A DNA stretch of 22,105 nucleotides from a virus. The stretch covers positions 17,995 through 40,099 of the IMG/VR virus record IMGVR_UViG_3300029448_000109; one strand, given 5' to 3'. The notes below the pieces were generated by a model. That model searched no databases, was not told the origin of the DNA, and saw only the letters and a list, made by a program, of their open reading frames with translations. Shown one piece after another: positions 12,382 through 21,300 of this stretch; position 1 is the stretch's first letter, and each line of letters opens with the position of its first letter. The position numbers and the translations under genes are program-made.

Positions 12382-14024
12382 TGGACGGAAAAGACATTAT
12401 AAAAAAATATGATTCCATGCAATCTAATGTGATTGGTAATTGGATGAATCTATGGCAAGAGTGTGCAGATTGGTGTTATCCTAGTAATGATAATATAAAT
12501 CGTATTCGAGTAGGTGGACAAGAAAAACCACCACAACGTATGATTGATACTTGTATAGAAGCTAATAATAATTTTGCTGCAGGTTTCTTTTCGCATATGT
12601 TTCCACCAAATACTGTATGGGCTAGGTATAGACATCCTAATCCTTTAGTAATGCAAAACGAAGAAGTAGCTCAATACTTTGAAAATGTTAGTCGTGTAGC
12701 ACATAGAATACTTATTGGTTCTAATTTTGCACAAGAAGAGTTTCAGGCTTTATTATCTATGGGTTGTTTTGGTACTAACTGTTTATCTTTAGAAGAAGAT
12801 GATAAAAGTATTATACGATTTAAAAATATTGTTATATCTGACATAAGAATAGATGAGAATCATTTAGGTGAGGTAGATACAGTAGCTAGAGAATACAAGT
12901 TAACCTTACGTCAATCATTGCAAAAATTTGGATTTGAAGCATTAGAAACTGCTGGTTTTACTCAAATAGAAAATTTATTAAAAACAAATCCTTCTAAGAA
13001 ATATACATTTATTCAATGTGTGCAACCTAGAATGGACTACGACCCTAAAAGCAAAAGAACTACTAAATTACCTTTTGCATCTTATCACGTATGTAGAGAT
13101 ACAAACAAAATGGTAATGGAAAGTGGTTTTGATTATAATCCTTACAAAATATCAAGATTTATTATTGGTAATGAAGAAATATATGGTCGTTCACCTATGA
13201 GTATGGTCCTAGGAACTGCAAGAAGAACTAATGTAGTTTATCGTTCTATGATTATATCTGCTGAACAACACGCTAATCCTCAATGGTTAGTTCCTGATGA
13301 TGATAGTGTTAGTGGTATGAGTAACAGAGCTGGTTCATTTATAAGATGGAGAGCTACAAATCCTAATGGTAAACCTGAACGTCTTGCACCTAATGGTGAC
13401 CCAGGAATAGCTAATGAGATGTATAAACAACATGATGATCAAATCAAACGTATGTTTTATAATCATTTATTTAGACCATTAGACCAATATAGAAATATGA
13501 CAGCAACCGAAGTAAATGAAAGAATGACTACTGACTTAATGACACTTGCTCCATTTGTATCAAGGTATATAGAAGAACATATTACACCTTTAATGGAACA
13601 TTTGTATTACATTTTAGCTAAGAAGAAACTTTTACCACCATTACCTGAAGCATTAAGAAACTCACCTGATTATGAAATTGATTATGTTGGTAGATTATCT
13701 ATGGCAACTAAATCATTTGAAACAATGGGTGCAATGCAAACTTTAAGAATGTTTGGTGAAGTAGCACAATTAGATCAAAGAATGTTAAAATCCTTAGATA
13801 ACATTGAGCCTGATAAATTATTTAGAGAAATTTGGTACGCTAATAGTTCTAGTATGAATGCATTAAAAGACCCAAGTATTGTAGAAGAAGAAAGGGTAGC
13901 ACAAGCAGAAGCAATGGCAGAGCAACAAGAAATGCAACAAGCACCAGCTATGGCAGATGCAATACAAAAACTTAGTGGCGGAGTAGACCCAAGTAGTATT
14001 TTAAATAATCAACTAGGTGAATAA
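12381..14024 (+). CDS. Portal protein (T7-type head-to-tail connector)
   Basis: The product has 547 residues, close to T7 gp8 (536). The N-terminus (MDGKDIIKKYDSMQSNVIGN, then WMNLWQECADWCYPS) fits the connector family, whose members begin with a helical segment followed by W-x-x-x-x-x-Y-x-x-P. The middle holds FAAGFFSHMFPPNTVWARYR and the later MTATEVNERM-TDLMTLAPFV segment typical of the crown-stem region. It forms the dodecameric ring at the unique vertex through which DNA enters and exits. The C-terminal tail is glutamine- and alanine-rich, as in other connectors. The TAA overlaps the next ATG. Confidence 0.9.
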   Translation: MDGKDIIKKYDSMQSNVIGNWMNLWQECADWCYPSNDNINRIRVGGQEKPPQRMIDTCIEANNNFAAGFFSHMFPPNTVWARYRHPNPLVMQNEEVAQYFENVSRVAHRILIGSNFAQEEFQALLSMGCFGTNCLSLEEDDKSIIRFKNIVISDIRIDENHLGEVDTVAREYKLTLRQSLQKFGFEALETAGFTQIENLLKTNPSKKYTFIQCVQPRMDYDPKSKRTTKLPFASYHVCRDTNKMVMESGFDYNPYKISRFIIGNEEIYGRSPMSMVLGTARRTNVVYRSMIISAEQHANPQWLVPDDDSVSGMSNRAGSFIRWRATNPNGKPERLAPNGDPGIANEMYKQHDDQIKRMFYNHLFRPLDQYRNMTATEVNERMTTDLMTLAPFVSRYIEEHITPLMEHLYYILAKKKLLPPLPEALRNSPDYEIDYVGRLSMATKSFETMGAMQTLRMFGEVAQLDQRMLKSLDNIEPDKLFREIWYANSSSMNALKDPSIVEEERVAQAEAMAEQQEMQQAPAMADAIQKLSGGVDPSSILNNQLGE

Positions 14025-14224
14025 TGGAAGCTATAAAACTCGTAGAAACATACAAGGCAGTTCTAAACACTAATAATGGCAATGAAGTTTTACAAGATTT
14101 GCGTAATCTTTGTGGTATTAATGAACAAGCCGGTTCTCAGTTATCACACTCAGAGTGTGCATATAAAAATGGAATGCAAGATATGTTTAGGTATATCGAA
14201 GCAATGGTGTCAAAGGATGATTGA
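14024..14224 (+). CDS. Bbp19-like small phage protein (66 aa)
   Basis: The protein overlaps the portal stop (TAATG). The central stretch EVLQDLRNLCGINEQ is followed by HSECAYKNGMQDMFRYIEAM. This pattern, V-L-x-D-L-x-x-x-C-G ... Y-x-x-G-x-x-x-x-x-x-x-I, matches the Bbp19-type phage domain found near structural genes (usual form: G-x-x-V-L-x-D-L-x-x-x-C ... E-G-R-R-x-V-x-L-x-I). The function of the family is unknown. It lies between portal and lysozyme and is read in a frame different from both. Confidence 0.6.
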   Translation: MEAIKLVETYKAVLNTNNGNEVLQDLRNLCGINEQAGSQLSHSECAYKNGMQDMFRYIEAMVSKDD

Positions 14225-14873
14225 GGAACAATTTATATTAAGAGCGCAGTCTTATATTCAAGGTAATGAGGGATATAAAAATTATGTTTATGAAGACAGT
14301 CGTGGTTATTTATCCATGGGATATGGTCATAAATTAACCAAAGAAGAAAAGAAAAAATATAAATTAGGAGATAGAGTAAATGAAAAGTTACTTGAAGATT
14401 ATTGGGAAAAAGATTGGAAAATTCATTACAACGCTGCAAAAACAATTGAAGGATATGATAAGCTTACTCTCCAACAAAAACTAGCGTTAGTTGATTTAAC
14501 ATTTAATATGGGTGTTAATTGGGTTAAGAAGTTTCCTAACTTAATTAAAAACGTATCCAAAGCATCAACAGCATTAGATGATTCACAAAAACAATTATAC
14601 ATTTCTAATGCTGCTAATGAATTAAAGTATAAAGATTATGAAAAAAATGATTTAACATTATCTGAATACTGGGGCCAAGTAGGTAATCGTGCATTAAGAA
14701 ACTTTCAATTATTATCAGATGATTATGATGATTGGGATGACTATGCCGACCCTATTATTTCAGATGAAGATGATGAGTTAGAAGAAGTTTTTCAAGCAAC
14801 AGAAGAAAGATATTCTGGAATGTTTGGAAATGAAATCACAGGTCAAAGTATAGATAATATAAATAGACCATAA
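14217..14873 (+). CDS. Glycoside hydrolase family 24 lysozyme (T4-lysozyme type)
   Basis: The start chosen is ATG 14217 (218 residues), overlapping the previous gene by eight bases. The upstream in-frame start at 14076 would read through the whole previous gene out of frame and give an unlikely cysteine-rich start. The catalytic region is NEGYKNYVYEDSRGYLSMGYGHKLT: glutamate of EGY, aspartate of DSRG and a serine six residues on, where T4 lysozyme has threonine 26. Residues later (LTLQQKLALVDLTFNMG) match the helical domain. It cuts peptidoglycan at the N-acetylmuramic acid link. The C-terminal 45 residues form a long acidic tail (DDYDDWDDYAD and DEDDELEEV). It may be endolysin or virion-carried lysozyme. 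Confidence 0.85.
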   Translation: MIEEQFILRAQSYIQGNEGYKNYVYEDSRGYLSMGYGHKLTKEEKKKYKLGDRVNEKLLEDYWEKDWKIHYNAAKTIEGYDKLTLQQKLALVDLTFNMGVNWVKKFPNLIKNVSKASTALDDSQKQLYISNAANELKYKDYEKNDLTLSEYWGQVGNRALRNFQLLSDDYDDWDDYADPIISDEDDELEEVFQATEERYSGMFGNEITGQSIDNINRP

Positions 14874-14889
14874 ATTATAAAGGAGTAAT

Positions 14890-15735
14890 ATGAGTGAAGA
14901 ACAGACACCTGTCGAAGCACCTGTTGAAGTAACAGAAACTGCAACACAGCCTGGTATTCTAAATGATGAAGGGAACTTCAATTCAGATTGGCTACAAGGT
15001 TTACCGGAAGAACTAGGAAATCATAGTATCTTTCAAAAATATACTAACCCTGTTGACCTAGCTAAAGGTGCAATAAATGCACAAAGCATGGTTGGTGGTA
15101 AGTTAGATGATTTTTGGTCATCTGAAAATGAAAATGATATAGCAAAAAGAAAAGAAATAATGGGCATACCATCATCTATTGATGATTACAATATTGATGT
15201 AGAATTACCTGAAGGTATTGAAATATCAGATGATAGAATAGCTGAGTTTAAACAGTTAGCTTATGAGAATGGTATATCCGCAGATGCTGCACAAGCATTG
15301 ATTAACTTTGATATACAGAAAGCAGAACAAGATTTATCTAATGCAGATAAAGATTATAATGTTTCTTTAGATGAAGCTGAAGCCACTTTAAGAGAAGAGT
15401 GGAAAGGTGATGATTACGAATATAATTTATCTAAAGTTGGTCAAGCTATGGATTTTCTAAACCTTGGTGAATTTAAAGATGATCCTGGTATAGCTAACAA
15501 TACAGAATTTATTAAAGCTTTGTTTGAAAATATTGTTCCTCTTATTGGTAATGATGAATTAATTCAAGCAAGAAACGATAATAACTTTGCTTCTATTCAA
15601 GATCAATTAAATGTTATTGATCAACAAATGAATAATTATTCAGGTAATAGAGCTGAAGCTAGTTATCAACAATTAGGAAAACAAAGATTAGCATTATTAG
15701 AGAAAGAACAAGAGATAAGAACAAATAATTCTTGA
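14890..15735 (+). CDS. Capsid scaffolding protein
   Basis: The product has 281 residues, close to T7 gp9 (307), and is strongly acidic and helical. AAGGAG lies five to six bases before the ATG. The N-terminus is E-, P- and T-rich (MSEEQTPVEAPVEVTETAT), the middle contains LPEGIEISDDRIAEFKQLA and repeated charged helices, and the end is a coiled-coil-like QLGKQRLALLEKEQEI. Lack of cysteine and a position just before the capsid gene both fit a scaffold. It would guide prohead assembly and leave before packaging ends. The stop is followed at once by the promoter candidate of the capsid unit. Confidence 0.85.
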   Translation: MSEEQTPVEAPVEVTETATQPGILNDEGNFNSDWLQGLPEELGNHSIFQKYTNPVDLAKGAINAQSMVGGKLDDFWSSENENDIAKRKEIMGIPSSIDDYNIDVELPEGIEISDDRIAEFKQLAYENGISADAAQALINFDIQKAEQDLSNADKDYNVSLDEAEATLREEWKGDDYEYNLSKVGQAMDFLNLGEFKDDPGIANNTEFIKALFENIVPLIGNDELIQARNDNNFASIQDQLNVIDQQMNNYSGNRAEASYQQLGKQRLALLEKEQEIRTNNS

Positions 15736-15760
15736 CAGTAATGTATATTTTTAATATAGA
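15732..15760 (+). promoter_or_regulatory. Near-consensus sigma70 promoter of the capsid unit
   Basis: TTGACA (15732-15737) is a perfect -35 box. It is followed by exactly 17 bases and TATAGA (15755-15760), four of six -10 bases. The -35 lies in the last codons and stop of the scaffold gene. Transcription would start near 15767, giving a leader of about 134 bases before the capsid ATG. It is the best promoter in the window. Confidence 0.7.
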
Positions 15761-15766
15761 AAAAAT

Positions 15767-15889
15767 AGATTTAACGCAGATACCTCTTTACGAGCCTGAT
15801 AAAGAATCAAAGCTGAGAAGCTAATATTAGGCAAGACCCACAGGTGTGGATACTCGTAGCCGATAAACGTAAATTAAAATTAAATTAAT
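15767..15889 (+). ncRNA. Structured 5' leader RNA of the major capsid gene
   Basis: The leader can fold as a closed unit. An outer stem TACGAG (15789-15794) pairs with CTCGTA (15853-15858). Inside are AGCT-GAGA-AGCT (15811-15822), a stem with a GNRA tetraloop, and CCAC-AGGT-GTGG (15838-15849). CCTG (15795-15798) could also pair with CAGG (15841-15844), giving a pseudoknot or switch. GCCTGATAAA and GCCGATAAA occur just inside and after the outer stem. An A+T-rich spacer and GGAGG (15890-15894) then lead to the capsid ATG. It may stabilise the mRNA or control capsid translation. Confidence 0.5.
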
Positions 15890-15900
15890 GGAGGTATATT

Positions 15901-16929
15901 ATGGGTGCTGGTAACCTATTAAATACATATGTAATTGGTTTTGACAGAGCTATTAGAGAAACTGTTGAAGTCAAAGGCGGTAAAATGCGTCCTTACGTTC
16001 AATTAGCTACAGGCGACTTGTTTCGTAAAGAAGGTGTTTACCAAAGAACTACAGGTGGTGGATTACCATCTAAAGTTACAAACCGATTTGGAGATTCTCC
16101 TGTATCGGATATAGACTACAGTCGTAGACGTACATCTCGTGTTGCTTACCAAGATGGTCAGTTCATGGATTGGGCAGACGTTAGTAAAATGGGTGTTGAT
16201 CCTCGTAATGCTAAACTTCAAGTTATGAAAAATAAATTCCTACGTCAGGAAGATATTACACTTGACCAAGCATTGTTAGGTTCTGCTAAAGGCGGAGTTG
16301 ATGGTGAAACTTTTACTTACTTAACTAATTCAAAAAACATGGTTGCTAACGAAGCTGGATTCGGCACGGATGGTTCTCCAACAACAATTACTACTAGATT
16401 TACTTACAAGAAGTTTTTATTAGCTCTTGAAGGTTTTGGTAATAATAATGTTGATGTTGAATCTGCATCTCCTGTGTTTAAAATTTCTTGGGCGCAATGG
16501 AAAGATATGATGGATGATGATAACTTCATCAACTTTGATTATACTGCTCAACGTCCACAAGAATCTAATGCTGGAAGTATTTATGATTATATGGGTGCTA
16601 AATTCTGCATCTCTAACATCATTCCTTGGTCTAGTGCCGCAGCTACAGAATTAGGTACAAGCTCTACAGATGATACTGGTTCAACTGTAAAAGTTGCTGA
16701 TTCAGATATTGTTACTAGTACAGGTACTTGGGATGCAAGTTCTTATACTGTTAGATTGCCTTATGCATTTATGCCTGAAGCAGCATTATTGGAAGTCAAC
16801 CCTGATCTAACTTCAAAAATTAGTGAAAGAGCTGACAAGTCGTTTAACTACTACGCTTACATGAAGGCAGAGTTCGGTGCTGTTAGAATGGAAGAAGAAA
16901 AAGTTATTGTAATCCCTTGCGTAAATTAA
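15901..16929 (+). CDS. Major capsid protein
   Basis: The product has 342 residues, close to T7 gp10A (345). A strong GGAGG lies six bases upstream. The start (MGAGNLLNTYVIGFDRAIRE) is followed by a segment typical of HK97-fold podovirus capsids: TNRFGDSPVSDIDYSRRRTS, then YQDGQFMDWADVSKMGVDPR, then LDQALLGSAKGGVDG. The pattern resembles Phage_capsid_2-type proteins (G-D-T/S-P-x-x-D-x-x-x-S-R-R ... D ... D-P ... D-x-A-x-x-G-x-A). It would form the icosahedral shell. Codons here are richer in G/C-ending and CGT codons than in neighbours, as expected for the most abundant protein. Confidence 0.88.
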   Translation: MGAGNLLNTYVIGFDRAIRETVEVKGGKMRPYVQLATGDLFRKEGVYQRTTGGGLPSKVTNRFGDSPVSDIDYSRRRTSRVAYQDGQFMDWADVSKMGVDPRNAKLQVMKNKFLRQEDITLDQALLGSAKGGVDGETFTYLTNSKNMVANEAGFGTDGSPTTITTRFTYKKFLLALEGFGNNNVDVESASPVFKISWAQWKDMMDDDNFINFDYTAQRPQESNAGSIYDYMGAKFCISNIIPWSSAAATELGTSSTDDTGSTVKVADSDIVTSTGTWDASSYTVRLPYAFMPEAALLEVNPDLTSKISERADKSFNYYAYMKAEFGAVRMEEEKVIVIPCVN

Positions 16930-16939
16930 GGAGAATATT

Positions 16940-17332
16940 ATGCCAAGTTCAAGTGAAGTAACAGCATTAGCATCAGGTTTACAAACTAAGCCTAAGTATC
17001 GTGGTAATGTTCAGGCTATTCCTGTAACAATTGCAAACGCAGATAATGCTGTTTATGATGTATCAGACGTTTTACCTGAAGGTACTCGTGTTATTGCAGT
17101 AAATCTAGATTTTCACGATTTAGACGCTGCTGTATCAGTAGGAACTACTTCAGGCGCAGCAACTATTTGTGCGTCACAAAGTATTTCGGCTGCTACAAGA
17201 GTACAGTTTCCGCAACTCGCTATTGCAGCAGGTTCTGTAGAAGTCCCAGTTGGTGACAAAATTACAGTTACTGTTGGTAATGGTACTGCTGGTAATGTTT
17301 CTGGTTACATTCTTATTGTAACATCAGAGTAA
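16940..17332 (+). CDS. Probable head decoration or minor capsid protein (130 aa)
   Basis: AGGAG precedes the ATG, ten bases after the capsid stop. The protein is rich in valine, alanine, threonine and serine, almost without aromatic residues, and reads as a beta-sandwich: YRGNVQAIPVTIANADNAVY, VIAVNLDFHD, AAVSVGTTSGAATI, KITVTVGNGTAGNVSGYILI. It shares the capsid promoter and terminator, so it should be made at high level. Decoration proteins with this composition sit on the outer capsid surface in many phages. The role is inferred from fold, location and expression unit. Confidence 0.62.
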   Translation: MPSSSEVTALASGLQTKPKYRGNVQAIPVTIANADNAVYDVSDVLPEGTRVIAVNLDFHDLDAAVSVGTTSGAATICASQSISAATRVQFPQLAIAAGSVEVPVGDKITVTVGNGTAGNVSGYILIVTSE

Positions 17333-17335
17333 TAC

Positions 17336-17373
17336 TTAATGGGAGGGTAAAACCTCCCTTAACCTTTTTTTTT
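17336..17373 (+). terminator. Strong rho-independent terminator after the capsid unit
   Basis: GGGAGG (17341-17346) pairs with CCTCCC (17353-17358) around GTAAAA; flanking TTAA bases extend the stem. AACC and nine T (17365-17373) follow. It should end most transcripts started at the capsid promoter. The next gene begins only seven bases later. Confidence 0.85.
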
Positions 17374-17380
17374 ATATATT

Positions 17381-18367
17381 ATGGCATTTACAAAAGTAGA
17401 TATATGCAACTTAGCATTAAGTAAGATTGGTAACGAAAGAAACCAACTTACTAATCCTGATTTTACTTCAAACTCTGGAGTAATTTTCGATCAATGTAAT
17501 TTACAATATACACAAACTTTACACCAACTAGTAAGATTACACTCCTGGGGTTGTTGTAAAGCAAGAAAACAATTATCTAATCCTATTTTAACAGTTACAG
17601 AAGGAGATAATATTATTGATTTAACTTTATCTCCTACAGACGATGTTACTACAGTTAATAGTGAAAGAAGAGTAAATAGATATACAGCAACAGATAGAAC
17701 TTTAAGTTATGACGGAACAAAATTTGTATATCCTTTAACTGTTTTTTTTGCAAGAAATGATGATGATATATGTCAAGATGCTGAACTTAATTTAGATTCT
17801 AGTAGTGAAGTTTTTTCTTCTGCAGCTACAACAAGTATTGAACCACCTAAAACTACTTATACAGGCCCTACTTCTGTATTAGAATTTTCAAGCATTACTG
17901 TATCTGAAAAAAAACCTATTTTTGAATACGATCATATTTATCAAATACCAAGTGATTGTGTAAGAGCTTTATATTTAACAAATGAAAAAGATTCATATAA
18001 TTTTTTAAAACCTAAAGTTGATTGGATAAGAGAAGGTAATACTATTTTAACTAACCATGAAAAAATTTATTTATGTTATGAAGCAGAACCTTTACCTGAA
18101 AACATGGATTCTTTATTTAGAGAAGCGTTTACAACATTATTAGCTCATAATTTAACTATGTCTGTAACAGGTGATAAAGAGTTATCCATATTGTTATTAG
18201 AAAAATTTAATACTGTAATTATGCCTGAAGCAAGAAGAATAAATGGATTTGAAGAAAGTAAAATGCCTACTATAGATAGTGAGTGGTTAGAATCTGCATA
18301 CATATCTGACGCATCATATAATAATTCAAATCCTCCGTTTTCCTCTTCTTCTTATGGTACATTTTAA
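17381..18367 (+). CDS. Tail tubular protein A (T7 gp11-type adaptor)
   Basis: The product has 328 residues. The N-terminus, MAFTKVDICNLALSKIGNER, is the hallmark of the family (V-D-I-C-N-x-A-L-x-x-I-G), followed by RLHSWGCCKARKQL. Residues 230-280 match the helical end of gp11. T7 gp11 is about 196 residues; the extra length lies in the middle, roughly residues 75-190, which contains a serine- and threonine-rich strand region. It forms the ring between portal and nozzle. No Shine-Dalgarno precedes the ATG: the bases before it are the terminator T-run and TATATATT, so translation must use another signal or be weak. Confidence 0.85.
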   Translation: MAFTKVDICNLALSKIGNERNQLTNPDFTSNSGVIFDQCNLQYTQTLHQLVRLHSWGCCKARKQLSNPILTVTEGDNIIDLTLSPTDDVTTVNSERRVNRYTATDRTLSYDGTKFVYPLTVFFARNDDDICQDAELNLDSSSEVFSSAATTSIEPPKTTYTGPTSVLEFSSITVSEKKPIFEYDHIYQIPSDCVRALYLTNEKDSYNFLKPKVDWIREGNTILTNHEKIYLCYEAEPLPENMDSLFREAFTTLLAHNLTMSVTGDKELSILLLEKFNTVIMPEARRINGFEESKMPTIDSEWLESAYISDASYNNSNPPFSSSSYGTF

Positions 18368-18378
18368 TAGGAGAGCTT

Positions 18379-21300
18379 GTGGCTAAGCATGTTATAAATG
18401 CATTTAATGGTGGAGAAGTATCACCTAGTACTTATGCTAGATATGATCAAGAGTTATACAACACTGCCTGTATTAAAATGGAAAATTTTATTCCTATGCA
18501 AGCCGGTGGTGCTGAACGTAGACCAGGAACAAAATATTTATCATCATTAAGTTCATCTACTAATGTAATATATCCATTTGTTTTTAATAATTCTAATACT
18601 TATAATTTAATTTTTTCTAACTTACAACTTCGTATTTATAAAGATAATGTTTTAAAAATTACACTTACTTCACCATATTTAACAGCAGAACTTTATGATT
18701 TAAAATTAACACAATCTGCTGATGTAGTATTTATAACACATCCTAATCATGCAGTAAGGAAGTTATCTAGAGTTTCTGATACAATTTGGACGTTAGAATT
18801 ATTAAATTTTAAATTTCCACCATTATTAGATGAAGACACTGATAAAACATTTTCTATAACTGGTAGTGCAACTAAAGGTAGTACAATAACAATAACTGCT
18901 AATAACGATCAATTTACTACAGATCATATTGGTAGTAGATTTTTAATTAAACAGTTAAGAGATAGTCAAAACTCAAGGTTGGCAGAAGTTAATTCAGTTT
19001 ATGATCATAGTGATGGTTCAACAACTGAACAAGATTACTTTGTATCATCTCTTGTTAATGTTGGTTTTTCTAATTGGTCTATTGAAACAAAAGGTGCATG
19101 GAGAGGAAGAGTAATTATTTTAAGATCATTAGATGGTGGTGATACATACGAAGAATATTTTACATTAGCAGATACATCTGGTGATTTGTTAAAAACTAAT
19201 GATCCTGATGATGATTCTATAACAAATAAAAACTTTACTTTTTCTAGCACAGAGCCAGAGCCAGCAGGTGCTTTGTTAAAAGTTCAATATACACAACCAG
19301 ATGAAACAGTAAGTACATATGATAGTTATAGAAAATTTAGTTTTGAATTAAATGTAGAAGACCCATATTTATATGGATTATGTTTAATAACAGGTAGAAC
19401 ATCAGATACAGTAGCAACAGCAACATTAGAAACACCATTAGCATACACCATATCAGATTATGGTACAAATTGGGAAACATCTACACCTTTTAATAAAGGT
19501 GCTAAAGTAAATTTTGGTGGTGTATTAACAGTAACACCAATAACAGCAGGATCACCTTATTTTATAGAATTAAGAACCGCAGGTGATTCTCCAGGAAGTA
19601 GTGGCTCTGTTTTAGCTAATGTACAAGGTATGACATATGGTGGCTCAAAACTTTGGGTACTAGTTACTAGTAATGCTGATGGTAGTGGAACACAAACAGT
19701 TTATAGTTACACTATAACAAATCAAGGTGGTTCTAATTTAAAATACACTTATTCTGATAATGATAATTTATCAGGAACAACCTATGTAAGGGTTTCAGAT
19801 ATAGCATATTATAATAGTGAGTTGTATGTGTTAGGTGTAAATGTTGCAGCACCTCCATCAGGTTCTAATGGTAATCCACTTACTGAAGGTGGTAACAATT
19901 CATTAGCACAAGGTTCTATATTAAGATATAATACAAGTGGTGTTTATCAATCTACATTTCATAATTTTCCATTAGATAATAGTGGAGGTAATGGTGAAGA
20001 ATTATATGGTACTACATTTACTACAGGTTTAGGATTTGATGGAACACATTTTTATGCAACAGAGCAACAAACAGTAAGAAATTCTACTTCTAGTACTAGT
20101 AATCCACTTAAACAAGTAAAAAGAATTAATAGAAAAATTAATACAGCAGGAAGTCAAGTAGATAGTAATGAATTACTTTTAGCAGGTAATCCAGCTACAG
20201 GAAATCAAGGAACTAATTTTGGAGATATATACACTGATACTAAAAAATTTCAAGATTGGACATCTATCGAAGGTAAATTATATGCTTTAAATGATACTAA
20301 TGAAAGATGGGATACATATGATACGGGTTTTGGAAATTTAAATGTTTCTATAGCTTTAGGACAAACAGTTTCTGATACGTTAAAAGGTACAGCATACGAT
20401 ACTACAAATAGTAAATTATATGCTATACAAGACACAGGTAAAATTATTGAGTTTGGTTTTGTAGGTGATAGTGTATATTATCAATGTACTTCTAAACACA
20501 ACTCATCTAGTACAAGTTTTGCTACATGGTTAGCACAAGGATATTGGGTACAACGATTTCCAGAAACACAAAACTATCAAGAAGGTGCATATTCAGACCA
20601 TAGAGGGTATCCGCATTCTGTAGCTATATATGAAAGCAGATTATGTTTTGGGGGCACAGATACTAATCCTAATACTTTATGGTTAAGTAGAACCAATGAT
20701 TTAGATAATTTTCAAACTGGTGTAAATGCAAACGATTCTATGCGTCTTACAATAAATTCTAATACAATAGATGAAATACAATGGTTATGTCCATCGTCTA
20801 GTTTAGTTATTGGTACAACTGCAAATGAATGGTCCCTAGGTTCAGGTTCAGATCAACTTGCTATAACACCAACGCAATTAAGTATAAAAAGAAAAAGTAA
20901 TTATGGTTCTAGTAAATTACAAGGTGAATTAGTAAATGCATCTGTGTTATTTTTTATGCGCCAAAAAACTAAATTAAGAGAATGGATAGAACAAAACACT
21001 GCAAATGTATTTTTAGCAGCAGATTTAGCATCATATGCTGATCAAGCTACAAAAGGTGGTATACTTCAAATGGCAGTTCAAACGCAACCTGAAACGATTA
21101 TATGGATGGTTAGGACTGATGGTCAACTTATTGGTTTAACATATGAAAAAGAAACAAAAACATTTGGATGGCATAGACATACATTTTTCGGAGCAACAGT
21201 AGAATCAGTATCTGTATTACCTACATCTACAAGTGAAGATTGTGTATATATTATTCTTAAAAAAACTGATAATGAAAGATGTTATGTAAAAATGGATAAT

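Noticed and set aside
14076-14216. Longer lysozyme start
   Set aside because: It would read out of frame through the whole Bbp19-like gene and yields a cysteine-rich, non-lysozyme start.
15742-15825. 27-codon frame in the capsid leader
   Set aside because: Its ATG lies within the promoter spacer, upstream of the predicted transcription start, and has no ribosome site. The RNA structure explains the region better.
15789-15861. Hammerhead ribozyme or group I intron remnant in the capsid leader
   Set aside because: CTGATAA resembles part of a hammerhead core, but the required CTGANGA...GAAA order and stems are missing. No intron P, Q, R and S elements are found.
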